A stretch of 64,000 bases of DNA from Ricordea florida (GCA_949710005.1 OX453275.1:8668481-8732480), one strand, 5' to 3'. Positions 1 to 11,732 are shown, numbered from the stretch's first letter. Translations and numbers: made by a program. The notes: generated by a model from the letters alone, not told the origin.

Positions 1-2843
1 TCGGACAGAGACTTATTACTTTCATGCCATATAATGCATCCGTAGTCAATCACTGGAAGAATTGTTTGTTTGTAGATCCTTAGGAGTATCTTACGCTCTA
101 AGAATCCTGCAAGTCTGCCTAGAAGTGCTAATTTAGGTGAGACTCTTTTGATTAGTTCCGTTATGTGGGGTTCCCAGGTTAGGTGGCTATCGACAGTCAC
201 TCCCAGGTATCTGAAAGTGTCTGTTACGTTTAGTTTATCGTTGTTTAGGTAGATTTCAACGCGTGATGTGGGCTTCTTTGTTGCTAGGACCATCGCTTCC
301 GTTTTCTTTGTATTTGGAATTAAATTGTTTCTCTGAAGCCATGTAGAGATGTTCTGTAGGTTGTGATTTGTTTTTGCGATTGCATCTTCAAGGGTACTGC
401 TGGAGTGATGTACTTCAGTGTCGTCAGCATAAAGGAACATGGAGCTATTTGGGGTAGTTGATATTAAACCGTTGATGTGGATACAAAAGAGGGTCGGGCC
501 GAGAACGGATCCTTGAGGGACTCCATGGGTAATGATCCTTTCGTTGGAGTTGACCCCATTACACTGAACAAACTGTCTCCTGTCAGTAAGGTAGCTCTGA
601 AACCATGTGTGCTCGGTCCCTGTGATTCCATTGTCTCTGAATTTTTGGAGTAGGAGTGAGTGGTCAATGACATCGAAGGCTTTCCGTAGGTCTAGGAAAA
701 CAGCAGATGTAATTTGCTTATTTTCCATTGCCCATTTCCATTCGTCTACCACTCTGAGTAGTGCAATAGTGGTTGAAGAGTTCTTCGAATAGGCAAATTG
801 ATCTGGTGTGATGAGGCCATTTTCCCTGGCAAATTCTTGTAGTTGTTCGTTAACAAAACGTTCATGGATTTTTGAGACTGCAGGTAGGATGGAAATTGGT
901 CTGTAGTTCTCCTTGTCAGTTTGTGTGCCACCTTTGAATTTCGGTAGGATTCTTGCAATTTTTGATATGTCTGGGAATACCCCGGATTCAGAGGAGAGGT
1001 TCATCAGTGGTGTAAATAGTTCAGAAAGCGGGCTAGCAGCAGCCTTTAGTATTTTGGCTGGTATATCGTCAGCACCCGTTGCTTTAGATGGATTTGTTGT
1101 TTTGAGTGCTGTAAAGACTTCATTTACTGTTAGCTTTCTGAAGCTGAAATGACTGCTAGTCTTCTGGGGTTCAGGTGTTCTTGAGATGTCGATGTCGTTA
1201 TTGGGACGTTGGATGTGGTCTTGTTCAGCTTGGTGATCAGGCTGTAGAAGATTTGGTGCAACAGTAATAAAATAGTCATTTAGTGTATTAGCCAGTTGTT
1301 TGGATTCGGTTATTTCAGTGTCGTTTACAATTAGCTTGTTGATGTTTGCCTGGGAATTAGTTTTTCCTGGTAGAACTGTGTGGAGGATCTTCCAGAAGGC
1401 TTTGGGGTCTCGCCCTTTTGCTTCCAGTGTTGATTTAAAATATTGTTTTCTTTGCTTTCTTAGTATTAAAGTGCTTTGGTTCCGGAGCTTTCTATATTGT
1501 GCCCATAATTGGTCGTCGTTGGAGTTAACTGCTTGTTTATGTATTTTGTCCCTTTTCCTCATGAGTCTAAGGGTAGCAGTGTCTAGCCATGGATGTGTTT
1601 TGTGCCTTATTCGCTTTGTGGTTTTTGGGAAGTGTTTCTCCATAAGTTCCTGTAAAATAGATATTGCATTTTTCCACCTACTGTTAATGCCATTTTCCGG
1701 TTCGTTTACGGTTTGAAAGGAATTAGTAGCAATTGTTCTAGTTAAGTCCTCGTTGAAATTATCCACCCTGTTCTGGTCATATTTCCTAGTTGTGATGAGT
1801 TTATGTTTCTGTCTGTCAGCTTTTGTCTCCATCACGCCATAAATAGGATAATGATCACTGAAGGAGTTTGATAAAGTGCCAGATCTTTTAAATAGGTGTG
1901 GAGATGTTGTTATGATCAGGTCAATTAGCGAACTGCTTGTTTGGCTGGTCCTTGTGGGACTCGTAATTAGTTGTTTTAGGTGGTTTATGTGAAGGAATTC
2001 AATAAGCCTTTGTGTTTGTCGAAGGCTGGTGTTAGTGCAATCGCAGTTAAAATCACCGATTAAGATCACTTCTTGTTTTCCTGATCTTCTAATTTCTCTG
2101 ATTGAGTCTTCAAGATGGTCGAAGATATCAAGATGGTTGTTTGGTGGTCGATAGACACATCCAAAAATTAATTTAGTGTGACCTATCTTTGCATCGATCC
2201 AGAGGATTTCGGATTCTTGTGTTTCTAAGTCTGCCCTACGCTTGTATTTAATTCCTTCTGCGATATATAAACAAATTCCCCCGCCATGGCGATTTCGATC
2301 AAGTCTTTCAATTCGATATCCTCCAACTTCTACTTCGATGTTATGTATAGTGGAGTCGAGCCAAGTTTCTGTAATTGCTATAAGGGATGGAGTTTGGTCC
2401 TTGAGAATGAGTCTAAGTTCGTCAATGTGGCGCAGTAGGCTTCTCGAGTTTATGTGAAGAATGATGTTTGATGATCTTCCGCTGCTTGTTCTTGTATTCG
2501 ACTGAGTTGAATTGTTCGAGCGATTTTCGCCGGGGTTTGGTTCTATATCGCCGTCACGGAGTATTTCGATTTGCAAGGTCGCTGTGTGATTTGAGTAGTA
2601 GCGAATTCGTCTTCCGTAGTGTGTTCGACTTTGTGTTCGAGGGAGGCGAAAGCGATCGCTTGCTTGGTGTTTGCCGGCTTCGTTTTCCGTTGAGACTTCG
2701 CTGCAAGGTCCAGAACAACGGATTCCACGAGTACCTATGGTTGATTCTTTCATTTTTCCGGTTGTTTGGTAAAGGAAAAACGGCAGTATTAGCAGGATAA
2801 TAAAACCAATTGTGGGGTTCCAGTAAACACGTCCGCCCGCCAT
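1..2843 (-). CDS. Non-LTR retrotransposon (LINE) polyprotein: 2A-like motif, endonuclease, reverse transcriptase; 3' end beyond window
   Basis: One frame is open from ATG at 2843 to base 1 (947 codons) and runs off the left edge; a stop lies in frame upstream, so 2843 is the first Met. In order I read a hydrophobic stretch (residues ~10-25), a DGDIEPNPG motif (97-105), and an APE-type endonuclease with ITETWLD (~157), GDFNCD (~265) and SDHYPI (~330). Then comes a reverse transcriptase with LRKAFDVIDH (~720), GVPQGSVLGP (~777) and FLYADDT (~802). This order is that of CR1/L2/Rex-like LINEs; I cannot fix the clade. The protein would copy the element RNA at a nicked target. With no internal stop or frameshift the copy looks young. 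It lies antisense to the host exons downstream. Confidence 0.9.
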   Translation of the reverse strand, partial: MAGGRVYWNPTIGFIILLILPFFLYQTTGKMKESTIGTRGIRCSGPCSEVSTENEAGKHQASDRFRLPRTQSRTHYGRRIRYYSNHTATLQIEILRDGDIEPNPGENRSNNSTQSNTRTSSGRSSNIILHINSRSLLRHIDELRLILKDQTPSLIAITETWLDSTIHNIEVEVGGYRIERLDRNRHGGGICLYIAEGIKYKRRADLETQESEILWIDAKIGHTKLIFGCVYRPPNNHLDIFDHLEDSIREIRRSGKQEVILIGDFNCDCTNTSLRQTQRLIEFLHINHLKQLITSPTRTSQTSSSLIDLIITTSPHLFKRSGTLSNSFSDHYPIYGVMETKADRQKHKLITTRKYDQNRVDNFNEDLTRTIATNSFQTVNEPENGINSRWKNAISILQELMEKHFPKTTKRIRHKTHPWLDTATLRLMRKRDKIHKQAVNSNDDQLWAQYRKLRNQSTLILRKQRKQYFKSTLEAKGRDPKAFWKILHTVLPGKTNSQANINKLIVNDTEITESKQLANTLNDYFITVAPNLLQPDHQAEQDHIQRPNNDIDISRTPEPQKTSSHFSFRKLTVNEVFTALKTTNPSKATGADDIPAKILKAAASPLSELFTPLMNLSSESGVFPDISKIARILPKFKGGTQTDKENYRPISILPAVSKIHERFVNEQLQEFARENGLITPDQFAYSKNSSTTIALLRVVDEWKWAMENKQITSAVFLDLRKAFDVIDHSLLLQKFRDNGITGTEHTWFQSYLTDRRQFVQCNGVNSNERIITHGVPQGSVLGPTLFCIHINGLISTTPNSSMFLYADDTEVHHSSSTLEDAIAKTNHNLQNISTWLQRNNLIPNTKKTEAMVLATKKPTSRVEIYLNNDKLNVTDTFRYLGVTVDSHLTWEPHITELIKRVSPKLALLGRLAGFLERKILLRIYKQTILPVIDYGCIIWHESNKSLS
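2529..2555 (-). other. 2A-like ribosome-skipping motif (DGDIEPNPG) in the LINE ORF
   Basis: Residues 97-105 match the D-x-E-x-N-P-G core of 2A peptides, known from the N-termini of several invertebrate LINEs. The residue after G is Glu, whereas active 2A peptides have Pro. The upstream stretch (IEILRDGDIE) fits the usual hydrophobic lead-in. Activity of this copy is doubtful because of the missing Pro. Confidence 0.6.
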
Positions 2844-3804
2844 TGCTGAAAGTCCCTTTCCCTTTGAAAAGGTAACGGAACGCTCCTGATAATGGACTCC
2901 TGGTTCAAGCTCTTAGAAGTACTGTATCCACGAGTTAAAAATGGCGTCCAAAAGACTATCCAAAATTTGTTCTAGATTGGTGTGCAATTGGAATTGGTGT
3001 GCAAGTGGAATTGCCCTTTCGCTTATGTCCAGAGATAACCACAAATAACCGTAAATAAGGCCTGAGAAAATTCACCCTTGAAGGGACTGGAATCCTTGGT
3101 ACACAGGGAAAAGCTTTTTTAATCACCAATAGCAATCCTTTTTTGCTGGTGAATGTGAAAGTGAGAATGTGCCAAAATGTAGCCTGTCAAGCAATGCACC
3201 AGCCCCAAGTTTATCATTTAGGTGTGCACACTGTAGTAGGTTTTGTCTTTTCTTGTGGTTGTTAATATGGTTAATTCTGTTTTTGGTTTAATTTTTGTTT
3301 GGTATGATACTGTTTATTGAAACTCTCTTAGTAGGCATATGTTGGTGATCTTTTACTGGAAATCCATTAAACAGTGTCCATTTAACTGTCTAGAGCCTAT
3401 TTTCGGTTGTTCAGCACTTCATGTGGGTGGCTTTTTTAAGTGCAAATTATGTAAATCTTTTTGCAAATGCATGTACCGTGTAGATGTAAAAGTCTGGAAG
3501 TTAATTCAAATGCAATCCAAGTACAGTTCAACCAGTTTTCCATTTTTGTTGTCAAGTTGTTGCATATATTAGATGCAAAGGTTGTAATTTTGTTTTTCTT
3601 TTTCTCCAGTATGCAACTTTTTGCTAACTGGTGCACTACATTTACACTCTTAACCCATAACAAAAATTGTTTTCTTTTCTGATTCCAATAATTTATTCTT
3701 TGCCATCAGCCCCTACCATTTTATAAATCCAGAAGTTATTTAGTATATCTCACTTTCCTAATATTTTATATTTTCTAATACATATCTTGTCGTCCATTTT
3801 ACAG
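2844..3804. other. LINE 5' leader and host intron, no gene seen
   Basis: Just upstream of the LINE start (2844-2990) there is presumably LINE 5' UTR. The rest is AT-rich and reads as intron leading to the acceptor at 3804. I see no coding signal; small ORFs at 3339-3682 overlap each other on both strands and lack family features. Confidence 0.4.
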
Positions 3805-6800
3805 GTTTGTTTAATGCAGGAGACAAAGTTCTCATTGCAATTGAAATATTATTGGAGTGGAGGGAATTGTTCAAGAGAAATGTACCACTTTCCACAATCA
3901 TAGACTGCAAGCTCAAGTCTTTGCTACTTACTGTTCCACAAGTTAGTGTTTGAGTCTTTTTTTCTTGCTATTACGTACATCCTCTTTCTTTTAGTTTATA
4001 CTCTCATTGGGGACAGGATTAGTGCAGTGGTGAGACCTCTTTCCTTCAACCAGTGTGGATGGGGATTGATAATGTGGGTTTAGTTTGTTGGTTCTGTACT
4101 CTGCTCCAAGAGGTTTTTCTCTGGGTACTCCAGTTTTCCCTTCGCAACAAAAGCTATCATTTCATTTGACTAGTAATTTATTTGAATTAATTTCCTTTAA
4201 TTTGCTTTGTATACTTCCCATTAGTAGAGCACATACGCTGTACTAACCTACCACAAGACTGAAATTAAGTTATTATTATTGTTATGCTAAATGTATATCA
4301 ATTATCATTTTGAAAATAAACAGTATCAATATTTTGAAATACTGTAGCTGAATACAGCATTTTTGCTCAAATGCATACTTTTCTTATTAATAAGTGGTGT
4401 GCTTTTTCTTAAAGAATATTATTAAATATAATATGATTATTACTTTAAAAATACATTGTTTTTCATTATTCCTGTAAGGGTTTCAATTTACCTGACATAA
4501 AACTCGTAGATCAGTTGCGTGTTTTCTGCTTTACTGTCGGTTGCAGATCAGTATACATGTACATGTAGATGACAAGCATTAGATCATCATGTGGGGGTGT
4601 AGGTAGTTTCCAGTCTTCATTTACATATGAATAATATTGTTTCTGCTTTTTGCCAAAGGATCGTGTGCCAAACCCAAACACAGTTGACTACCCGAGTGAT
4701 GTGATGTACAACGCATTTTACTGCTTCGAATTGTTGACATGTCGTGACATGGATGATGTTGTTTGTGGACTTTGTGGAACTATCGGCACAGTCTACTTTG
4801 GAGATGGCAATGCCAAGAATTGCTGCAGTGTTTCTGGGGTAAGTAGATGAAACTGTACCTGTTTTCTGCGCACTATCCAAGGGAGATTTCCTGTAGATTA
4901 GCATTCAGTTGTTCCAGTAAAAAAAATACAAATATCAATGCTATTGTGTGCAAAACATGTTGAAAAGGCAAACCCCCAATTTCAAGCCCAAAATCAGAAC
5001 TGATAATTAAGTGAAGCTTATAGACAAGTGTTTCTGGCACCCAGTACCCAAAAGTTTGTTTACCCAGAATTTTAACCAGACTGGCAATACCGACAACCCA
5101 GGGCTCTCCAAAAAAACACCGAAATAGATGGGGCTAAAGCTTTTGCTGCCATTTATTAACCTTCCTTAGATTGTTTTTTTTTTCTGTTGTGGACAGGTTG
5201 ACTATAGACCAGATGACAGCAAAATGTTGTGCAGTCTAGAAGATGTCTTACAGAGAATAACATCTCATTTTGTGGAGGTTTCCACTTACACCAAGGCAGA
5301 CCACAAGATGTCCATAAAGATTTCGGAAATTCCTCCATTAATTGCACCCTGTCAACGCTCCAGTGAGGTGATGAACACAGAAGTGTTTAAGAAGAGTGTG
5401 TACCCAACTTCAAAAGAAAGGAGCGGTGAAGTGGAAGGTTTGTAGACCTAAATGTTGCTAGACAAACCATACTTAGATAATGAGAAATCTTTTTAATGAA
5501 AGAAAGGACCTTTGCAGTTATCATAATTTATTCAATATAAGTGAAGTAATATTGTTACTTATCAAATTTATCTTTAGGTGACCCAGTAATGCTTCATTTA
5601 CTTTTGCAAGAACAAAAGGTCCAGATAGACAACATCAACAATTTGTCAGTTGAAATTCTTAAAGAAATTTGCAACAAATGCAAAATTTCCACCAGTCAGA
5701 GATCAATTGTAAGTATATACCATTCTGCTAAATATTCTTTCATTACCCTAATTTTTTTTTCCATTAACACCCAAGTTGCACATGGAAGTTGGGTGCCTAG
5801 GAACCTGGGGCCGCTGAAGTAGCCAACCCCTAAACCAGATGGCAAGAACCCCCAAAGCCTGGTGTACCCGGAACCCAACCCCCCCTTTGCTGAAGGACCT
5901 TCAGGCTGACCCAGATGGGAGTGATGGGGGCTTGTCGTCAATAAGTCACAGTATAATCCCTCCTTGTTTTTCACCCCTCTTTTCATGTCAACCATCGTGG
6001 CACTGTTTAGGCAGCACAGATTGAAAACAGATGAACTGCAGATATTAAATTTGTCTACTGTTCATCTGTTTTTTCCTAAAAAGGTCTTCTTCAGGTCTGC
6101 ATATGATTGGTGTAATACACTGACATGTGATTTGGTTTTTTCTACCCTAGGACCTCCTAAGAGGCAGACTGCTTGCTCTCTATGCCAGTATAACTGTTGG
6201 AAACTCCCCTTGTCACAAATTTACTCATGTTGATGGGCACTCGGGTGGATTTTACCATGTAGTTTGTCCTCATTCAGTGAGTGGAACTCTAAAATTTTAC
6301 TTGTGCCTTCTCTTTTTTTATGTCCTTAGTTCTAACTTAACTTAATCCATTAGAAAAAATACAAAATGACTTAATAAACTTGTAGGTCAGTGTACCAGAG
6401 TTGGCTACCCCTGAGTTTAAACTCAACGTTCCTCAGGTGGCCCACTTTTCACAGTGGCAGCACCCCACAACTGGTTTGAAGAGAAGATACATTGCTGGCG
6501 ACAGATTTCATGCTTCTGTTAACCCTCATAAATCTGAGTTGTGTTCATATCATGACATCAACCTCTTGGATCAAGGAAATTGTATTGGAACAAGTTACCA
6601 AGAAAGTTTGAACAAACTTAAAAACAAGCGCCTTCAGAGCTCTACAGTTCAAAGCTTCTTTGTACATTTCATTTATAACTATCTCATGGATTTTTATGGG
6701 AATGAACGAGTTGTACTTGAACAACGCAAGGAAATCCAGTCCAGATTGGGGCCTAATCAAGTTGTTGTAAGAGATAAATTTCACAGGTTCATAATAATGG

Positions 6801-6817
6801 AGAAGCCTGCTTTATAA
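3805..6817 (+). CDS. Unrecognised multi-exon gene, 3' part (six exons); possibly HMGXB3-like / KDZ-transposase-derived
   Basis: Exons with AG/GT borders and agreeing phases: 3805-3941, 4659-4838, 5197-5437, 5578-5708, 6151-6276, 6386-6817 (stop TAA). Together they give 414 residues open at the 5' end. Visible features are a Cys cluster (VVCGLCG, then KNCC), HSGGFYHVVCPH, and DRFHASVNPHKSELCSYH followed by SSTVQSFFVHFIYNYLMDFY. From memory these blocks resemble the cnidarian HMGXB3-like family, thought to relate to KDZ transposases, but the segment usually between CPH and DRFH seems shortened here. The family call is therefore tentative; the exon model is stronger. Any 5' exons would lie left of the window or across the LINE. 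Confidence 0.6.
6011..6080. repeat. Short inverted repeat in an intron
   Basis: AAAACAGATGAAC near 6022 is mirrored by GTTCATCTGTTTT near 6059, a hairpin within the intron between the fourth and fifth exons of the gene above. Probably a decayed MITE end. Confidence 0.4.
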
Positions 6818-6903
6818 TAATGGAATCTTCTTTCTCAGGGTTCAAAGATAATTATAATAAAATAAATAAATAAACCCTTGTTCAAAATAAATTATGATTG
6901 CTG

Positions 6904-7290
6904 AACATGGAATACCATGGAAAACCATGTCCAATCTACTTGGCACTCATTGCAGACTCTGAGTCAGAAATTTAGAGTGAACAGGAATTTTTAAAACATT
7001 CACATAATTTTGGTTGGTTTGATATTGCATTTGAAACATTAAAATTGTCAAAAAAAATATATTAAGAATCACTTTTTGCCAACCATGGAATACCATGGAA
7101 AACCATGTCCAATGTACCTGTACTTGGCACTGATTGCAGACTCAAGTCTGAAATTCTGAGTGACCAAGAATTTTCAAAACATTCACATAATTTTAGTTGG
7201 TTTGATATTGCATTTGAAACATTAAAATTGCCAAAAAGAATATATTAAGAATCACTTTTTTGCCAACCATGGAATACCATGTCACACCAT
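6904..7290. repeat. Tandem duplication, ~182-bp unit
   Basis: The block starting ATGGAATACCATGGAAAACC at 6909 recurs near 7086 with about 90% identity through ATATTAAGAATCACTTTTTG, and the start of a third unit follows at 7268. The unit begins with palindromic CCATGG words, related in style to the array at 9350-9690. Confidence 0.75.
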
Positions 7291-7374
7291 GTAACTGTCA
7301 CACTTAACTTTATCACATGTTACAGTGACTGTACAACATTAAGATATTATATCTAATTCCTTAAAATAAAATAT

Positions 7375-7528
7375 CTAATTGAAATTCTCTCCCTTCTTTG
7401 TAAGAGCAACACAGCAAATTCTCTTTTTCATGCGTCTGTATTCTTTTTCTCTTGCCCCTTTATTTAGTGCTTTACAAAGTTGAGATATATCTTCCTTCCC
7501 TGTTTGTTTGATTAGCTCTAATTCACCC
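7375..7528 (-). CDS. Possible terminal exon of an unrecognised minus-strand gene
   Basis: An acceptor (TTTACTCAG) at 7529 is followed by 51 open codons ending in TAG at 7375. The peptide includes ELELIKQTGKEDISQL and KEYRRMKKRICC and is charged and helix-like. A short ORF starting at 7786 (MRKPAPYGKKK) with a GT donor near 7720 could be an upstream exon, but the phases do not match with the obvious donor. I do not recognise a family, and this could be a chance ORF. Confidence 0.3.
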
Positions 7529-7789
7529 CTGAGTAAATCAAGCAAATTTACAACTTCCCAAAAAATAATTAAATATTCCTAGAGAAAAAAACGTTTGCCT
7601 GCTGACTCTTGATGTGAAATTTTGTAAAAGAATAAACGGAAATGGACCTAATGTACGATAACACATGTTCATCAGGATCAAATATTGTTGAATCTGCAGT
7701 GTTTTCATAATGTAACAGACCTGTTGGTTTATTGAAGAATTTGAATGTCTAAGCTTCTTTTTCCCATACGGTGCAGGCTTTCTCATGTG

Positions 7790-9340
7790 TATTGCTGTAG
7801 TCTGCGTCAGCTGAGGCTGGATTTTGTAATCTGTTTCTCCACCACGTCGATCGCTAAAGAAATACAGGCACCGCGTGAGTCGAAGCTGATATTGTAACCA
7901 GGTCTTTTGTACTCACTTCATAAACTTGGGAGACCAACAGAGCACTTAAAGAACCCCGTCTTTTCGTAATTCCCATGAATGGAAGAATTATTTTGACTAG
8001 GATGGTCCCTTCTGAATCAAGAGCTTATAACCCACTCGCGGCCACTCGTCCGCCATATTGAGATAAGACTGCCGTCAAGGCCCTGGAACGAGATGCATGC
8101 CTGCTGAACCAATCAGAACTTGCAAATTCTCATGTGACTTCCGGTTCTTAGGCAAGCTCAAGCTGTTGAATTTGAAAATTGCGATCGGTTATTGACCATG
8201 CAGTTCGCGCGCTTTTGAACAAGGGAAACTTGCACGTATGATTCGTGGATTAAATCAAACGTTTTCAATGGCTAGATGAGAAGCAAAGCTGTATAAATTT
8301 AAAAGTATTTTGGAAAAACACGATCAAGATTAATCTGGGAATCATTCAAAAGCACGCAATTCGTGGTGAGTACAACAATGCCTTCCTTTACTCACACATA
8401 CTATTCACTGTAGGTTTCATTTAACTTTAAAGACGCTTGGAAGGGGCTTTATGCTGATTCGAATGAACACAATGGACTCTTGTTTTTGTAATTTATCAGT
8501 ATGTAAATATTATGAAATCTAGCTGAGCTTAAGAATTATGCCGTGGAAATTAGCTCCTTAATTATAACTTATGAGTTCCTATATAATGTATGTTGAAGTT
8601 TTATTCTGGTGAAGTCTCACTAGCAGATGAGACTGGCCGATTAATAAACTCAGGTCTACAAGACAAGTTGCTGGGTGCTGCCCACTAATTCTCTTATACA
8701 AAAAATAATATTGGCCACTCAGTTTATAAAACAAGAAACCATTTCAAAACAACAATCAGTGAGATCTGATTGGCTTACATGGCAAAAGATACATGCAGCA
8801 TTGTGTAAGCAAACAAGGGGCGGCAGACAGCTCATGCAGGAATTGTATTAGGTATCCTTTTTTCTCATTTTCCCACTGTCAAAAAATCAGAAAATCAGTT
8901 TTTTGATACAACATATATTTCCAAATTTCTTAATACTTGTTAAATGAAACCATTTTGAAAGATGTTGAAGTTTTGTTTTCTGTGTTACTGTGTTAAAGTT
9001 TACCTGTATGTCATATTTTTATAAGGCAAGTTTCAGTCATCATTCGTTAAATTACGAAATACTGACAGTATAATTACAGACATAAGACATAACATTATTA
9101 AATTTTACCCTCACAGGTGTACAAGAATGATCTCCTGAGGCCTCTTAAGCAAGGAGATACGGTAGCCAAAATCAAATTATAATAAAAATGAAGAAGGAAC
9201 AAGACCTTGTCTATGGTCTGTATGTATTTTTAAACCAAAACTATTCAGTTTGAATTTATATTTAATACTATTTAGTATATTTCAATGCCACACTGCTTTT
9301 AATCCATTTATCACAGCTTTGTTTATGTCTATTGTCATCT
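7790..9340. other. Intergenic region, no gene seen
   Basis: A CpG-richer stretch at about 7830-8250 might be a promoter; a short ORF reading minus starts at 7786. The remainder is AT-rich without coding signal on either strand. Confidence 0.3.
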
Positions 9341-9349
9341 AGAAAAAAA

Positions 9350-9690
9350 AACATGGTTGACCATGTTAAACCATGGTCAGTGCTTTGTTGAAATCATGGT
9401 TGACCAAGTTAAATCATGGTCATCATTTTGGTAAAATCATGGTTGACGATGAAATACCATGTTCTGCTGTACAATCAGACTGTGGCTGACCATGGTCTAC
9501 CATGGTTTGGTAGGTTTCATTGCCATGGTTAACCATGGTCAAACATGCTTTCCAGTCATGATCATACATGGTAAAACATGGTCAGTAAGCCATATTGACA
9601 ACCAATGTTGATCATGGTCAAACCATGGTTTAACCATTGCCAGAACATGGTTGACCATGGTTGCAAACCATGGTCAATCTTGATGCCGGG
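9350..9690. repeat. CATGGT/ACCATG palindromic word array
   Basis: More than twenty copies of ATGGT, ACCATG or ACCATGGT occur with irregular spacing, in both orientations because the word is self-complementary. The array ends a few bases from the stop codon (9699-9701) of the PHD gene, so it would lie in that gene's 3' UTR. Confidence 0.7.
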
Positions 9691-9698
9691 GTCCTGGG

Positions 9699-11565
9699 TT
9701 ATTCCATGCCATCACATTCAGGGCAAAACCAGTTTTCTTGAGCAGGTTCCTCCTCCTTAAGCCCAACACAGATGCTGCAATGACAGAAAAGAATAACAAT
9801 TTTCTATAATTATTCTTTGTGAAAGACACCACTTGTAAATATGTTTTGGTCATTATCAGTCTGCGGTACTGGATGTTCAAACATTGGATAGCGCTATCCA
9901 ACATTTCAACAACTGAAGCCTGTTTTTTATATGTCACCAAAAGCCATAACTTTAGAAACAACAAAACTGATAGCAAGCAAACATGAAATTATTGTGGAGT
10001 AACAGTGAAACTTAAGGAATCAGTTATTTGCTGTATTACAGTTGGTATTAATCATTAAAACCCTTAGATAACCATGCATTTTCTTTACTCCATAATATAC
10101 TGCAAAAAAACAACACTTAGGTAAAAATCCTTACATAACCTTGTACTTTCTTTACTCCACAGTGAAAAAAGGGGAATTTTTTCAGCTTAATATTGTTTGT
10201 CATTTCTTTGTTCCTCATGACTCTTGTGTTTCGTTAAGCACAGTTTATTTAGCAGTAATTGAATGCTTGACACCCTTGGAAGTTTAAGTTAGTCAGATCT
10301 AGAAAATCACAAGCACCTGGGATTATCCCTGTATGTTTTTTTGGGTTTTGTCTTATAACATTAGAAGTGAAGAAATTCAAGCAGGCCACAAAACAATAAA
10401 GTAAGTTTAACTGCATAGGTTTAATTTGGCATTTACATGGCACATTTTTTAACTATAGTTCTTTAGTGACAGAGCTTAAAAGGTTTAGGGGTAAATAGCC
10501 CATGAGGCTGTTGACCTGTTGGCATGCAGGGCAAAGGGTCTACAGTACTGGACAGAAGTAACCTAACAGAGAACGCTAAGCAGAACGCGATCTTTAAGCA
10601 TTCTACTTAGAATTCCCTTAGCGTTCTACTTAGCATTCCCTTAGCGTTCTACTTAGCGTTCCCTTAGCGTTCCAATTAGCGTTCCTTAAGCGTCCAGTAA
10701 TGCGTTCCCTGTTAGGTTACTTCTGTCCGGTACTGTAGTTATTGATTTATTATTATCCAACTAGTAAGACAATAAATGAAATTAAAAAGTTGATATTTTA
10801 TTGAACAAAATATCTATTTCCTAAATAAACCAAGCCCTCTAGTGGCTCAGCCAATCAAGAATTTGCAAAGTCCACTAGCTAAAGGTCACTCGTTATTTTA
10901 TGCTGGCCCATACTCGTAGACTATTATCTTACTTGTGGAACCAAAACTGGCAGCCATCACATTCCACCCATTGGACAGAAACATCCTTGCTTCTTGGAGG
11001 GAATTCTTGGTTGCATTTTTTGCACTTTGAAGACCTGGTTCCCTTTTTATTTTTTGTTTTCTTTTGGTTCTTTTCTGATCGTTTGTTACCTGTAAAAAAA
11101 TGACCATTGTTTAAGCCCATACTACACTGAAGTTAATAATAATAATAGTGATTGGGTCCACAACATTGTTTGTGGGTGATGTCTCAAAACTGTCACAATC
11201 AAAAATTCTTGTTGAGGTTGATTAAATCATTGAATTATAAACTTTTCAATATTATTAAGGTCCGAACAGATATTAACATTAGTTCCAGGAAAAGCCAAAA
11301 CTGCTAAAAAAAATGGGAAAAAAAGATAACTTGAGTTGTTTCCACACCTTTTCAGGTGGACAACAATGGCCTTGACTTGTTTATCTCTGCAATATGTTAA
11401 CCCTTTTGTGCGAGCAAATCTTACATTTCTGGAAGATATAACTACAGCTGATTAATTTACCCAAAGAGCATTTGAACACACCAGAAGCAGATGGCTGTTG
11501 ACGGGCCATGACACCAAATGTGCCGTCAGCAAATAACTGTTTGCATACAGATGATTCAGTCACAC
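9699..11565 (-). CDS. PHD-finger protein, C-terminal exons
   Basis: Three exons with consistent phase: 11565-11425, 11089-10933, 9774-9699 (stop TAA at 9701-9699). Spliced, the end of the protein is a Lys-rich segment (nuclear-signal-like) followed by a PHD-type zinc finger: KCKKC, WVECDGCQFWFHN, then ICVG and WFCPEC across the last intron. Cys4-His-Cys3 order and the Trp before the last Cys pair fit a PHD finger, a fold that usually reads histone tails in the nucleus. Here only the fold is supported, not the ligand. A further exon at 18153-18094 matches in phase across the DIRS insertion. No start codon is assigned; the gene may continue into the ATPase gene further right. Confidence 0.7.
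9775..10539. other. Intron of the PHD gene, no feature seen
   Basis: AT-rich sequence between the last two PHD exons; short ORFs at 9674-9976 and 10249-10443 are overlaps or chance. Confidence 0.4.
10540..10738. mobile_element. MITE with ~30-bp TIRs and an internal tandem repeat
   Basis: Ends are CTACAGTACTGGACAGAAGT and its near-perfect inverse (CTGTCCGGTACTGTAG). Inside, a ~21-bp unit (CCCTTAGCGTTCTACTTAG) repeats several times. It lies in an intron of the PHD gene and has no ORF. Confidence 0.75.
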
Positions 11566-11732
11566 CTATAAGACAATGCCACCAACAAAAATATGTTTAG
11601 TAGACATATACAAATGTTGTGATCCAATCACCCAGTGAAAATGATTTTAATATTAATTTCTAATCAACGGATTTGCACCAAATTTGGTGGAAAGGTTGCA
11701 AATATACCTAGGGTCAATCAATTAAAATTTGG

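Noticed and set aside
9674-9976. Minus ORF of 100 codons across the last PHD exon
   Set aside because: Different frame from the zinc-finger exon; the splice model explains the conserved Cys and His residues.
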